64,000 bases of DNA from Anaerolinea sp. (GCA_029975965.1 JARKOV010000093.1:1-64000), one strand, 5' to 3'; counted from the stretch's first letter, positions 46,253 to 53,930 are shown. Translations and numbers: made by a program. The notes: generated from the letters alone by a model not told the origin.

Positions 46253-46290
46253 AAAAGAAAAACGAAACTGACCAATCAAAGTCGGTTTCG
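46253..46290 (-). terminator. Intrinsic terminator in the leader of the polysaccharide locus
   Basis: Read on the minus strand, CGAAACCGAC pairs with GTCAGTTTCG across an 8-base loop (one G-U pair) and is followed at once by TTTTTCTTTT. No gene ends just before it on this strand, and the first gene of the leftward run starts about 460 bases further on. It therefore fits an attenuator or the end of a small RNA. The hairpin and T-tract are seen directly; termination activity is inferred. Confidence 0.7.
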
Positions 46291-46411
46291 CTATTGGCTC
46301 CCCGGATACCTTTGCGCCAAAGCGCTAAGCGACCAGTTTGAGTATCCGCTTCATTGCTCCGTTGTCCTGTCAAGGACTATGTATTTTTAAGATGTAATCA
46401 ACCCAATTTCA
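46253..46411 (-). ncRNA. Candidate structured leader or small RNA
   Basis: Between a minus-strand promoter near 46418-46446 and the terminator at 46253-46290 lie about 160 transcribed bases. The exact 7-base pairs CGGATAC (46342-46348) and GTATCCG (46303-46309) close a 32-base segment that contains a 5-base hairpin CTTTG/CAAAG at 46310-46322. The RNA also has an AAAC stretch before and a CGCAAAG stretch after an inner hairpin, which weakly recalls the class-I c-di-GMP riboswitch; I do not claim a match. The length and layout are those of a riboswitch-type attenuator or a terminated small RNA. Confidence 0.4.
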
Positions 46412-46417
46412 CTTTTT

Positions 46418-46446
46418 ATACTATCAAAATCGCATGGCAGAGTCAA
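46418..46446 (-). promoter_or_regulatory. Sigma70-like promoter for the leftward locus
   Basis: On the minus strand TTGACT (46446-46441) is followed after 17 bases by TAGTAT (46423-46418), with TATAAA overlapping two bases later. The expected transcript start is near 46411. It is the only good promoter found in the gap for the 34-gene run. Confidence 0.55.
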
Positions 46447-46499
46447 GACATGCGACCCCGCCGAATGTTAATAGATTGTTTATATTTGGTTACAGTTAT

Positions 46500-46533
46500 T
46501 AACCGGTTAGGATTATGTTACAAATCCTTAACA
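46500..46533. promoter_or_regulatory. Palindrome and inverted repeat upstream of the phosphatase gene
   Basis: TAACCGGTTA at 46500-46509 is a perfect 10-base palindrome. It overlaps a second inverted repeat, GTTAGGATT with AATCCTTAAC, which has one unpaired base and ends at about 46533. The pair lies 36-70 bases before the rightward TATAAT box, a reasonable operator position. Confidence 0.35.
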
Positions 46534-46568
46534 ATTCGACCGCCAAGCCCGCAAAGCCGTCTGCAAGG

Positions 46569-46574
46569 TATAAT
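46569..46574 (+). promoter_or_regulatory. TATAAT box for a leaderless phosphatase transcript
   Basis: A perfect TATAAT ends 7 bases before the ATG at 46582. The predicted transcript would begin at or next to that ATG, so the message would be leaderless. No -35 match is seen at standard spacing. Confidence 0.45.
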
Positions 46575-46581
46575 GGAGCTC

Positions 46582-47136
46582 ATGCAACCGGCCATTTTCA
46601 TCGATCGAGACGGGGTGATCATCGAAAACCGCGCCCTTTACGTGCGCACCTGGGATGACGTCGAGATTTTCCCACAGGCCCTCGCGGCGCTCGCCCTCCC
46701 GGCGCTCACGCGATACCGGGTCGTCATCGTGACCAACCAGGCGGGCATAGGGAAAGGGCTCATCCCGCTCGAAACGGCTCACGAGATCAACCGCCGTCTG
46801 GTCGAGATCATCCGCCGCGCCGGTGGACGGGTGGATGGGGTGTACATGTGCCCGCACGCGCCGGGAGACGGCTGCGCCTGCCGCAAGCCTCAACCCGGCC
46901 TGATCCTGCAGGCCGCCGGAGAGCTCGACCTCGACCTGGGCCAATCCATCCTGATCGGCGACGCGCTCAGTGATGTGCAGGCCGGGCATGCCGCCGGGAT
47001 TCCCACCACCATTCTGGTACGCACCGGGCGGGGCGCCGAGCAAGAACGCTTGATCGACCCCAGCGTGGCTCCCCAGGTCAAAATTTTCGACTCCCTTCAT
47101 CACGCGCTGACCAGCCTGGAAGATCTGGCAGATTAA
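46582..47136 (+). CDS. gmhB: HAD-IIIA phosphatase, GmhB/HisB-N-like
   Basis: This is a protein of 184 residues when started at ATG 46582 (MQPAIFIDRDGVIIENRA); an ATG at 46573 overlaps the TATAAT box and is less likely. HAD motif I is FIDRDGVI with both Asp residues, motif II is VVIVTNQAGIGKG, and a zinc loop CPHAPGDGCACRKPQPG follows near residue 95, with the Cys-His-Cys-Cys set of GmhB. Motif IV is ILIGDALSDVQAG. GmhB removes the 7-phosphate of heptose 1,7-bisphosphate in activated heptose synthesis. It is transcribed away from the polysaccharide run and may provide a heptose for it. The rest of the heptose pathway is not in the window. Confidence 0.85.
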   Translation: MQPAIFIDRDGVIIENRALYVRTWDDVEIFPQALAALALPALTRYRVVIVTNQAGIGKGLIPLETAHEINRRLVEIIRRAGGRVDGVYMCPHAPGDGCACRKPQPGLILQAAGELDLDLGQSILIGDALSDVQAGHAAGIPTTILVRTGRGAEQERLIDPSVAPQVKIFDSLHHALTSLEDLAD

Positions 47137-47225
47137 TGCCGAAAATACACGCTTCCCCGAAACTTATTCCATCCAGATGCGACTATCAGTTTAGCAGCAC
47201 AGTGTGCGCGCGTATTTGAATTTAA

Positions 47226-47253
47226 CGGTTTTCACCTGCAATTGCAAAAACCG
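47226..47253. repeat. Inverted repeat between the phosphatase and DNRLRE genes
   Basis: CGGTTTT at 47226-47232 pairs exactly with AAAACCG at 47247-47253 over a 14-base spacer. No T-tract follows in either direction, so an operator is more likely than a terminator. It lies 72 bases before the next ATG. Confidence 0.3.
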
Positions 47254-47324
47254 AAAAGCCCGGCTTACGCGGACCCCGCGCCCGCTACGCCTTCACGCCC
47301 GCTGTTCCATCTGGAAAGGATGAC

Positions 47325-48782
47325 ATGCAACGCCAACTGAGAAAAATCTTGCTCAACCTTTTCGTACTGCTTGCAATCACTTCGCAAGTTGTGCTGGCGC
47401 AAACCCCCGGTCCTTATAAGACGTTCCTGCCGGCCGTCTCACACTATGTCTACACCCCACCGCCGTATTCGGTGCGGGTCAACATGCCTTATTTCAGCCA
47501 GTTCACCGGCTGCAATGACGAAGGACAGGTCTGCCCACATTTCACCGAAGCGGCGATCACCTGGTTTGGGAAGGTGACCGCCACCGACAACTACGCCGAT
47601 ATTCGTTTTTCGTACACCAACAACAAGCTTTGGGTATACCTCGCCGCCTTCGACTGGGATTTATTTTATGACTCGACGCCCTCGACCAACACCCTCGCCG
47701 ATTACGACGGCGCGACCCTGCTGATCAGCACCAACGGCAACACCGGCAGCAGCCCAGACGCCAACACCTACCGCTTCGTCAGCTCGATGAGCTGGTTTGA
47801 AGGTCGCAGCGGATTCCAGGCGGCATACCGCGGCAACGGCAGCGATTGGTCGACGGCGGCGCTCAATTTCACCACCGTGGCGGGTTACGACGGCGCCTTC
47901 AACCAGGACAACGGAACGCGTGGCTGGGCGATGACCTTCGAGATCCCCTTCTCCAGCCTGGGCCTCTCGGGTGCGCCGCCCCAAGGCACCCGCTGGGGCG
48001 TGAGCATGCAGATGCACGACCGCGATTCCAGCGGCGGTACGCCCAGGACAACCAACTGGCCCGCGTCGATGCAGCGCGAAAACCCATCCACCTGGGCGCA
48101 GCTCCACTTCGGCCTGCCCAACTACGGCGCACAACCCGGCGCGGTAGCCGGGTCGGCAATCATCCGGGAAGACCCGGCGCGCGGCATCGTCGTGCCCGAC
48201 GCCGGCATGGGCGGCACCCTCGACAACCTGTGCCCGGGAGATGAGAATCACATCTTCAACGAGTGGGGCAACCTGAATTACGGCTCGAAGAACGGCTTCA
48301 ACATCATGAACCAGTCGAAGCTCACCGACTGGCCCTGCTTTTCGAAATACTACGTGTCCTTCCCGCTCAACAGCGTTCCCGCTGGGAAAACAATCCTCTC
48401 CGCCAAGCTGGTCTTGCACCAATGGGGCGGCGCCGGCAGCCCGACGGACTCCCAACCCTCGTTGATCCAGGTGCACACCATCAACGGAGATTGGGCCGAG
48501 AACAGCATCACCTGGAACAACGCCCCGCCCCCGCGCGAGAATGTCGCCCGCACCTGGGTAAGTGTGTATTTCATCGAAAATCCAACGCAGTGGCCGGGCG
48601 CCCGCCGTGAGTGGGATGTCACCTACGCCGCCGCCGAAGCGTACGCTTCGGGCCAGCCCTTGCGCCTGGCACTCTACGAAGCCGACAACGCTTACCACAG
48701 CGGCAAATACTTCACCTCGTCGGAGGCGGAAAGCTGGAATATCAACGGCCGCCCGACGATCGAGATTCAATGGGGCAACTGA
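47325..48782 (+). CDS. Secreted protein with carbohydrate-binding-like and DNRLRE domains
   Basis: The protein has 485 residues. A signal peptide (residues 5-25, cleaved near VLAQT) is followed by KTFLPAVSHYV, which resembles the C-terminal tails of other secreted proteins in the window but here is at the N-terminus. Residues about 50-275 look like a beta-sandwich CBM9/DOMON-like domain (LWVYLAAFDWDLFYD, GWAMTFEIPFSSLGL). The C-terminal part has DNRLRE features (FSKYYVSFPLNSVPAGKTIL, DWAENSITWNNAPPP), a domain of bacterial surface proteins. The ATG has GGAAAGG upstream. It is probably an exported carbohydrate-binding or structural protein. Confidence 0.8.
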   Translation: MQRQLRKILLNLFVLLAITSQVVLAQTPGPYKTFLPAVSHYVYTPPPYSVRVNMPYFSQFTGCNDEGQVCPHFTEAAITWFGKVTATDNYADIRFSYTNNKLWVYLAAFDWDLFYDSTPSTNTLADYDGATLLISTNGNTGSSPDANTYRFVSSMSWFEGRSGFQAAYRGNGSDWSTAALNFTTVAGYDGAFNQDNGTRGWAMTFEIPFSSLGLSGAPPQGTRWGVSMQMHDRDSSGGTPRTTNWPASMQRENPSTWAQLHFGLPNYGAQPGAVAGSAIIREDPARGIVVPDAGMGGTLDNLCPGDENHIFNEWGNLNYGSKNGFNIMNQSKLTDWPCFSKYYVSFPLNSVPAGKTILSAKLVLHQWGGAGSPTDSQPSLIQVHTINGDWAENSITWNNAPPPRENVARTWVSVYFIENPTQWPGARREWDVTYAAAEAYASGQPLRLALYEADNAYHSGKYFTSSEAESWNINGRPTIEIQWGN

Positions 48783-48808
48783 CCCGCTGATGCCGGCTCA
48801 GTGCAGAT

Positions 48809-48845
48809 ATGAATCATCCCGAATTTAATGTTCGGGGTGATTCAT
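48809..48845. terminator. 15-base-pair hairpin after the DNRLRE gene
   Basis: ATGAATCATCCCGAA at 48809-48823 pairs with TTCGGGGTGATTCAT at 48831-48845 with a single G-T pair and a 7-base loop. It begins 26 bases after the stop codon. There is no T-tract, so it may be a structural end of the message or the left part of the palindromic element that follows. Confidence 0.5.
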
Positions 48846-48994
48846 GTCGAAGAACCCCATCCCCCGTCCCATTCCCCGATCGGTGAAGGGGAGAAGATGG
48901 TGAAAAACAACAAAGTTTCCCCCGCCTTGGGGCGGGGGATTACAGGGGGTGGGGATTATTCGACTCAACGCGTTTATGAAAAATTAAATTCGGG
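48809..48994. mobile_element. Palindromic MITE/REP-like element
   Basis: The 246-base gap between convergent genes contains an exact 12-base terminal inverted repeat, CCCGAATTTAAT (48818-48829) and ATTAAATTCGGG (48983-48994). Inside is a perfect hairpin CCCCCGCC-TTGG-GGCGGGGG at 48919-48938, flanked by C-rich and G-rich arms near 48853-48875 and 48934-48956. There is no coding capacity. The features resemble non-autonomous palindromic repeats common in Chloroflexota and other bacteria. A genome copy count would decide. Confidence 0.5.
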
Positions 48995-49028
48995 GCGAGT
49001 GATGTTTGTGTTCATGAAAGCCATCGCT

Positions 49029-49865
49029 TTAGCGGAGGAGAAACCACCACACCCCGGCGGCCAGCGCCAGCCCGAGCAGAACAAGCCACAGCCAGGCCGG
49101 CGTGCCTTCCTCACGCATCACCGGGGTGCCTTTCGGCAGGTCCCAGCCCGAGGGCAAGCCGGAGGGGGTGTTGAGAGCCTGCCGGGGTTTGTCCAGGGCA
49201 GTCTCTTCATCTTCCTCAAACGGCTCCCCAGAGGAATCATCCTCCTCATCTCCCTCCCATTCCTCGCGCAGCGCAGCCAGCCAATCGGGGGCGTTCTCGC
49301 CGAGTAAGCTGACCAGGGTGGACTGCGCCACCTCGCGGATCGCCGGGTCTTCGTCCCACAATGCCAGCTCGCCCAGCACGCGATACACTTCCAGGTTGTG
49401 CATCGCTCCCAACGCACGGATCGCGCGCAAGCGCATGGCGCGGTCGGTCTCACTCTGAATGACCATCACCAGCCCCGGCACATCGCTCTCGTCCAGGAAG
49501 GACTCCGGCGGCTCCCCTTCGAGCCGCGCGAGGACTTCGTATTCGAACTCGCTTAAATCTTCGGGGGTTTCGACCTCGCCAGTCGCGCGGGCGTACGTCA
49601 GCGCGGTCTGCGCTTCGGCCCCAAGCAGCGCGCGCAGCGCCACCTCGGCGGCCCGGCGCACCTCCGGCTCGTCGTCACCGATCGCGCAGTCGATCAAATC
49701 CGGCGCGGCGGCCCGATCCATCAGCTCGCCCAGGGCGCGCGCCGCCCGCAGGCGGTCGCCCGACCGCGCGGCCCTGCGCAACACCACGCCCAGCGACCCC
49801 ACGTCCCCGGCCTCGACCATTTCATCGATTGCATCCATGGCTTTTCTGCCTTTGTCACCGATCAT
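49029..49865 (-). CDS. HEAT-repeat protein with C-terminal membrane helix
   Basis: The protein has 278 residues (269 from an internal ATG at 49838). Residues about 20-190 are alpha-helical HEAT-like repeats, with units such as RLRAARALGELMDRAAAPDL, EVRRAAEVALRALLGAEAQ and MRLRAIRALGAMHNLEVYRV. A very acidic stretch follows (EGDEEDDSSGEPFEEDEE), then a linker and one helix (WLWLVLLGLALAAGVWWFLL) at the very end. This suggests a tail-anchored scaffold facing the cytoplasm. No catalytic motif is visible. It runs against the neighbouring genes, so it is probably a single-gene unit. Confidence 0.75.
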   Translation of the reverse strand: MIGDKGRKAMDAIDEMVEAGDVGSLGVVLRRAARSGDRLRAARALGELMDRAAAPDLIDCAIGDDEPEVRRAAEVALRALLGAEAQTALTYARATGEVETPEDLSEFEYEVLARLEGEPPESFLDESDVPGLVMVIQSETDRAMRLRAIRALGAMHNLEVYRVLGELALWDEDPAIREVAQSTLVSLLGENAPDWLAALREEWEGDEEDDSSGEPFEEDEETALDKPRQALNTPSGLPSGWDLPKGTPVMREEGTPAWLWLVLLGLALAAGVWWFLLR

Positions 49866-50014
49866 TATCGCATAAGTAGATGAAGAAAGGAATTTTTAGG
49901 GTATAATTTTGATTGAACCAGGGAGATTGGGTCAACCGGCACCAGGCTGGAACGCTGCGGGGAATCTGAGGATTTTCTAATCCAAATTGAATCGCTTAAG
50001 CAACGCTGAATCGG

Positions 50015-50044
50015 TTGTATATACACCCCAAAATCTTATATAAT
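50015..50044 (+). promoter_or_regulatory. Promoter of the large modular surface-protein gene
   Basis: TTGTAT (50015-50020) and TATAAT (50039-50044) are separated by 18 bases. Transcription should start near 50051, about 32 bases before the ATG at 50083, which has a GAGGGGG ribosome site. A second TATAAT at 49902-49907 lacks a -35 match. Confidence 0.55.
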
Positions 50045-50082
50045 AGGGTGAAATTTGTCGTTTTACCCGAAAGAGGGGGACA

Positions 50083-53000
50083 ATGAACGCGTTTTTACGC
50101 CACACCACCAATTTGTACTTACCGGCTCCTCCCAGGCGAGGCACGCCCAAAGCGATCCGCCCTGCGAAATTATCCATCCTTATTCTTATTTTTGGATTGA
50201 TCTTTTCCCTCTCTGGAATCTTCGCTCCGTCCGCGGTGGCCCAGGCCCCGACCGGAAGCGTCACGCAGACGACCGCCGGGGACTTTGCCGCCGTCTGTGC
50301 TGTGCCCGCCAACGTGATTGTCAGCGACGCCAACGGCGGCGAGCTGCGCCTGTCTGCCACCGTCGAGGATTATTTCAACGGCACGAGCGTCGACACGGGG
50401 CGCTGGCTGACGGGGAACGTCTATTCCTGGTACACTGTCCCGCCGGTTGTGGGCAGCGGCGTGCTTACCCTTGACAGCAGTTACCTGCGCTCGCAAGCCA
50501 ACCTGCAGTCGCAACCGGTGCGCTTCTTCGAAGCCCGCGCGCTGCAGCGGGCTGGCTCGGGATTCGCCGGTTGGGTAGACCTGGGCTATTACCGCGCCCT
50601 CCCACCCCTGGACGGCAACGCCGTCACGCCCGACACCGCCATGCGCCTGTTCATCAGTCGCGACAACAACACCACCTACGTGCGCGGGCGAGATGGCGAC
50701 AACAGCGCCCCGCTCTACGATGTCGATATCGCCACTCAAGACTTGCAGCAATATCACCTCTTCCGCATCGAATGGGATGCCGTTGAGACGCGTTTCTACG
50801 TGGACGGCGCGCTGCAAGCCACCGTTCCCGGCGTCTCGACCCTGAACACCTACGCCTTCCTTTACCACCAGACCCCCACCACCAGCGGCAGCAGCCCGAT
50901 GCAGATCGACTGGGTGCGGGCTGGCGCATACCCCTCCGGCGGCACCTACACGTCTTGCGCGCTGGATGCGGGGGAGAACGCCACCTGGTTGAACTACAAC
51001 CTGACAGCCGACACCCCCGCCGGAACTGGGATCGCCCTGCAGACCCGCACCTCGTTGGACGGTTTGAGCTGGAGCGACTGGGCAGCCGTCGATAACGGCG
51101 CGGTCGCCAGCCCGGCCGGGCGCTTCTTGCAGTACCAGGCCACCTTGACGACTTCCAACCCGCTGCTTTCCCCTGAGCTGCGCGAGTTGACCTTCAATTA
51201 CATTGCGCCCCCGGTCAATGCGACGGACACTCCGACGCCAACACTTACCTCAACCGCTCCGCCGACGCCGACCGAGACTCTGGCGCCCACACCCACCAAC
51301 ACCCCGGAACCGACCAGCACCTCGACCCCGGGCCCCACCGCGACCAACACGCCGCTACCGACCAACACGGCTACCTTCACCCCGCTGCCGACGAACACCC
51401 CCACGCCAAGCGCGCCCCCGGTGACCGACGACTTCAACCGCGCCAATTCGACCAACCTGGGCGCCAACTGGACGGAACGCTCCGGTGACTGGCAGATATT
51501 CTCGAACACCCTGCGCAACGCCAGCGCCGGCGGTGACGCTGTCGTCACCTACGGTGGAACCTACACGAACGCGCAAATTTCCGCCAGCGTGCAGTACGCC
51601 AGCGGAGTGGGCACCGTCTCGCTTGGCACACGCCTGGGCGCGTTCTCCGGCGGGGTGCCCGGGTCGGGCTACGCCGCCGAGTTGAATCCGGCCGGCCTGA
51701 TCGTGCTCTGGCGGGTGGACAACTGGGCTCAGTTGGGGAGTTACCAGATCCCTGGCTACCAGTCGAACCAGCCCGTCACCCTGGCCCTGTACGCTTCGGG
51801 CAGCACCATCCGCGTGGATGTGAACGGCGTCACCCGCATCAACGCCACCAATACCGCTTTCACCAGCGGCGCGGTCGGCATCTGGTCTTATAGCGCCTCG
51901 GCGGCCAACCAGCATGTGCTGGATGACTTCTCCCTGGTCGACATGACCCTGCCCAGCCCAACCCCCACCGCCACGCTGCCGCCGACCGCCACCAGCCAGT
52001 TCCCACCCACTGCAACGCTCACGCCAACCGCGACGCTCGTGCCGACCAGCACTGCCACCTCCATTCCCACGCAGCCGGCCAACATCGTCCACAACTCGGC
52101 CGCGGACTTCAGCCCGGTGTGTTCGGTGCTCAACAATGCCGTGGTCAGTGACGCTGCCGGCGGTGAAATTCGACTGGCCGCCTCGGTGGAAGATTACTTC
52201 AACGGCACGACCATCGACACAGGCCGCTGGCTGCCCGGCACCGTGTACTCCTGGTACACGGTCCCGCCCTCAGTCAACAACGGCGTGTTGACCCTGGATA
52301 GCGCCTTCCTGCGCTCGCAGATGAACCTGCAATCGGTTCCGAGCCGCTTCTTCGAGGCGCGCGCGCTGCAACGAGCGACCACGAACAACGCGGGGTGGCC
52401 CGACCTGGGCTTCTTCCGCGCGCTCCCGCCGCTCGATCCAAACTCGATCAGCAGCGATTCCGCGCTGCGCCTGTTCGTCACCCGCGACACCAACACGACC
52501 TACGTGCGCGCCCGCGACGGCGACCTGAGCGCCCCCTTGATCGATATCGACATCCCAACCATCGACCTGCGCAGCTATCACCTCTTCCGCATCGAATGGA
52601 CCCCGGTCGAGACCCGTTTCTACGTTGACGGCGTCCTGCAGGCGACTATCCCCGGTGTCTCCAACCTTAACACCTGGGCCTTCCTCTACAACCAGACCCC
52701 GCTCACCTCGGGTGGAAGCCCGATGCAGGTAGATTGGGTGCGCGCCGGCGCCTATCCGTCCAGCGGCAGTTACACTTCCTGTGCGCTGGATGCCGGTGCC
52801 AACGTCACCTGGCAAACGGTCAGCCAGGTCTCCGACATCCCCAGTGGAACGGGCGTCTCCGTCCAGACTCGCACCTCGAGTGACGGGGTCAACTGGTCCA
52901 ACTGGGCAGCCGTCCTCGGAAACGCGGTCACCAGCCCGGCCGGGCGCTTCCTGCAATATCGTCTGGACCTCAGCTCGACAAATGCCTTCCTCTCTCCAGA

Positions 53001-53841
53001 GGTTCGCCAGGTCAGCCTGGCATACGGGTCGGGCCAGGCCGGGCCGACCAACACCCCGTTGCCGACCAGCACCAACACCCCGCTGCCCACCAGCACCAAC
53101 ACCGCGCTGCCCACCAGCACCAACACACCGTTGCCGACCAGCACCAACACACCGCTGCCCACCAGTACCAACACACCGACCCGCACCGCCACGCCGTCCG
53201 CCACGCCCATCACCGACTTGATTTTCAGCAACGGATTTGAATCGGGCAACCTGACCGGCTGGTCTTCCAGCACAACGGGCGGGGGTGATCTTTCGGTGAA
53301 TACGGCCGCTGCCCTGGGCGGCACATTCGGGATGCGCGCCCTGATCAACGATAACACCTCGATTTACGTGGTGGACAACTCCCCGGCTGCCGAGACGCGC
53401 TACCGCGCCCGCTTCTACTTCGACCCGAACAGCATCACCATGACGAACGGCAATACCCATTACATCTTCTACGGGTATTCCGGGACGTCGACCCTGGTCA
53501 CACGGATCGAATTCCGCCGCAACAACGGGGCATACCAGGTGGCCGCCCAAATCCGCAACGATGGCAGCACCTACACTTCGACCAGCTACGTCACCATCAG
53601 CGACGCCCCGCATTCGATCGAGATCGACTGGCGCGCTTCCAGCGCCGCCGGGGCCAACAACGGCGGCCTCACCCTGTGGGTCGATGGCGTGCAGGTGGGC
53701 AACGTGACCGGCATCGACAATGACACCCGGCGGATCGACACGGTCTGGCTGGGCGCGGTAGCCGGGATCGACTCCGGAACGCGCGGCACTTACTACTTCG
53801 ACAGTTTCGACTCGCGGCGCTTGAATTACATCGGGCCGTAA
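50083..53841 (+). CDS. Large modular secreted surface protein
   Basis: The protein has 1252 residues with an N-terminal hydrophobic segment (residues about 29-53). Two homologous modules of about 320 residues begin near residues 66 and 672, each with the motif VEDYFNGT, then FFEARALQRA and HLFRIEW-type LamG-like strands. A relative of this module is also in the protein at 20479-23316. Between the modules are a Thr/Pro linker (about 388-447), a LamG-like domain (VTDDFNRANSTNLGANWTER) and a second linker. A tandem TNTPLPTS linker (989-1032) precedes a final jelly-roll-like domain (NGFESGNLTGWSSSTTG). No catalytic residues are evident. It is an extracellular binding or coat protein with its own promoter and terminator. 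Confidence 0.83.
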   Translation: MNAFLRHTTNLYLPAPPRRGTPKAIRPAKLSILILIFGLIFSLSGIFAPSAVAQAPTGSVTQTTAGDFAAVCAVPANVIVSDANGGELRLSATVEDYFNGTSVDTGRWLTGNVYSWYTVPPVVGSGVLTLDSSYLRSQANLQSQPVRFFEARALQRAGSGFAGWVDLGYYRALPPLDGNAVTPDTAMRLFISRDNNTTYVRGRDGDNSAPLYDVDIATQDLQQYHLFRIEWDAVETRFYVDGALQATVPGVSTLNTYAFLYHQTPTTSGSSPMQIDWVRAGAYPSGGTYTSCALDAGENATWLNYNLTADTPAGTGIALQTRTSLDGLSWSDWAAVDNGAVASPAGRFLQYQATLTTSNPLLSPELRELTFNYIAPPVNATDTPTPTLTSTAPPTPTETLAPTPTNTPEPTSTSTPGPTATNTPLPTNTATFTPLPTNTPTPSAPPVTDDFNRANSTNLGANWTERSGDWQIFSNTLRNASAGGDAVVTYGGTYTNAQISASVQYASGVGTVSLGTRLGAFSGGVPGSGYAAELNPAGLIVLWRVDNWAQLGSYQIPGYQSNQPVTLALYASGSTIRVDVNGVTRINATNTAFTSGAVGIWSYSASAANQHVLDDFSLVDMTLPSPTPTATLPPTATSQFPPTATLTPTATLVPTSTATSIPTQPANIVHNSAADFSPVCSVLNNAVVSDAAGGEIRLAASVEDYFNGTTIDTGRWLPGTVYSWYTVPPSVNNGVLTLDSAFLRSQMNLQSVPSRFFEARALQRATTNNAGWPDLGFFRALPPLDPNSISSDSALRLFVTRDTNTTYVRARDGDLSAPLIDIDIPTIDLRSYHLFRIEWTPVETRFYVDGVLQATIPGVSNLNTWAFLYNQTPLTSGGSPMQVDWVRAGAYPSSGSYTSCALDAGANVTWQTVSQVSDIPSGTGVSVQTRTSSDGVNWSNWAAVLGNAVTSPAGRFLQYRLDLSSTNAFLSPEVRQVSLAYGSGQAGPTNTPLPTSTNTPLPTSTNTALPTSTNTPLPTSTNTPLPTSTNTPTRTATPSATPITDLIFSNGFESGNLTGWSSSTTGGGDLSVNTAAALGGTFGMRALINDNTSIYVVDNSPAAETRYRARFYFDPNSITMTNGNTHYIFYGYSGTSTLVTRIEFRRNNGAYQVAAQIRNDGSTYTSTSYVTISDAPHSIEIDWRASSAAGANNGGLTLWVDGVQVGNVTGIDNDTRRIDTVWLGAVAGIDSGTRGTYYFDSFDSRRLNYIGP
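53047..53178 (+). repeat. 24-base tandem repeat encoding TNTPLPTS
   Basis: Five full 24-base units and a half unit encode TNTPLPTS repeats in the linker before the last domain. Units differ by a few third-codon changes (CCG/CTG choices). The even length of 8 codons keeps the frame if units are gained or lost. Confidence 0.85.
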
Positions 53842-53893
53842 ACGCTGGCTTGCGGTCATTTTCAACCAGGCACTGCCTGTTTCTGGTAAAGAT

Positions 53894-53930
53894 AACCCCC
53901 TGCTCAGAAGACCGAGCAGGGGGTTTTGTT
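53894..53930. terminator. Strong intrinsic terminator between convergent genes
   Basis: AACCCCCTGCTC (53894-53905) pairs exactly with GAGCAGGGGGTT (53914-53925) over an 8-base loop, then TTGTT follows. It sits 53 bases after the surface-protein stop. On the opposite strand the hairpin is followed by TTATCTTT, so it may also end the leftward TPR operon. Confidence 0.85.

Larger units (their letters stand above)
45796..46581. promoter_or_regulatory. Gene-free divergent control region, AT-richer than its flanks
   Basis: These 786 bases separate the leftward 34-gene run from a rightward phosphatase gene. They contain no convincing gene. Elements that can be seen are a minus-strand promoter near 46418-46446, a folded segment at 46303-46348, a terminator-like hairpin at 46253-46290, overlapping dyads at 46065-46108 and 46500-46533, and a rightward TATAAT at 46569. 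The base composition shift and absence of coding pattern suggest regulatory DNA rather than decayed genes. Confidence 0.7.

Noticed and set aside
46253..46411. Class-I c-di-GMP riboswitch
   Set aside because: AAAC and CGCAAAG stretches around a hairpin are similar, but the remaining conserved segment and the GNRA-capped arm are not recognisable. I list the element only as an unassigned structured leader.
53047..53178. CRISPR-like array
   Set aside because: The 24-base units are direct tandem repeats without spacers and continue an open frame that encodes a Thr/Pro linker.
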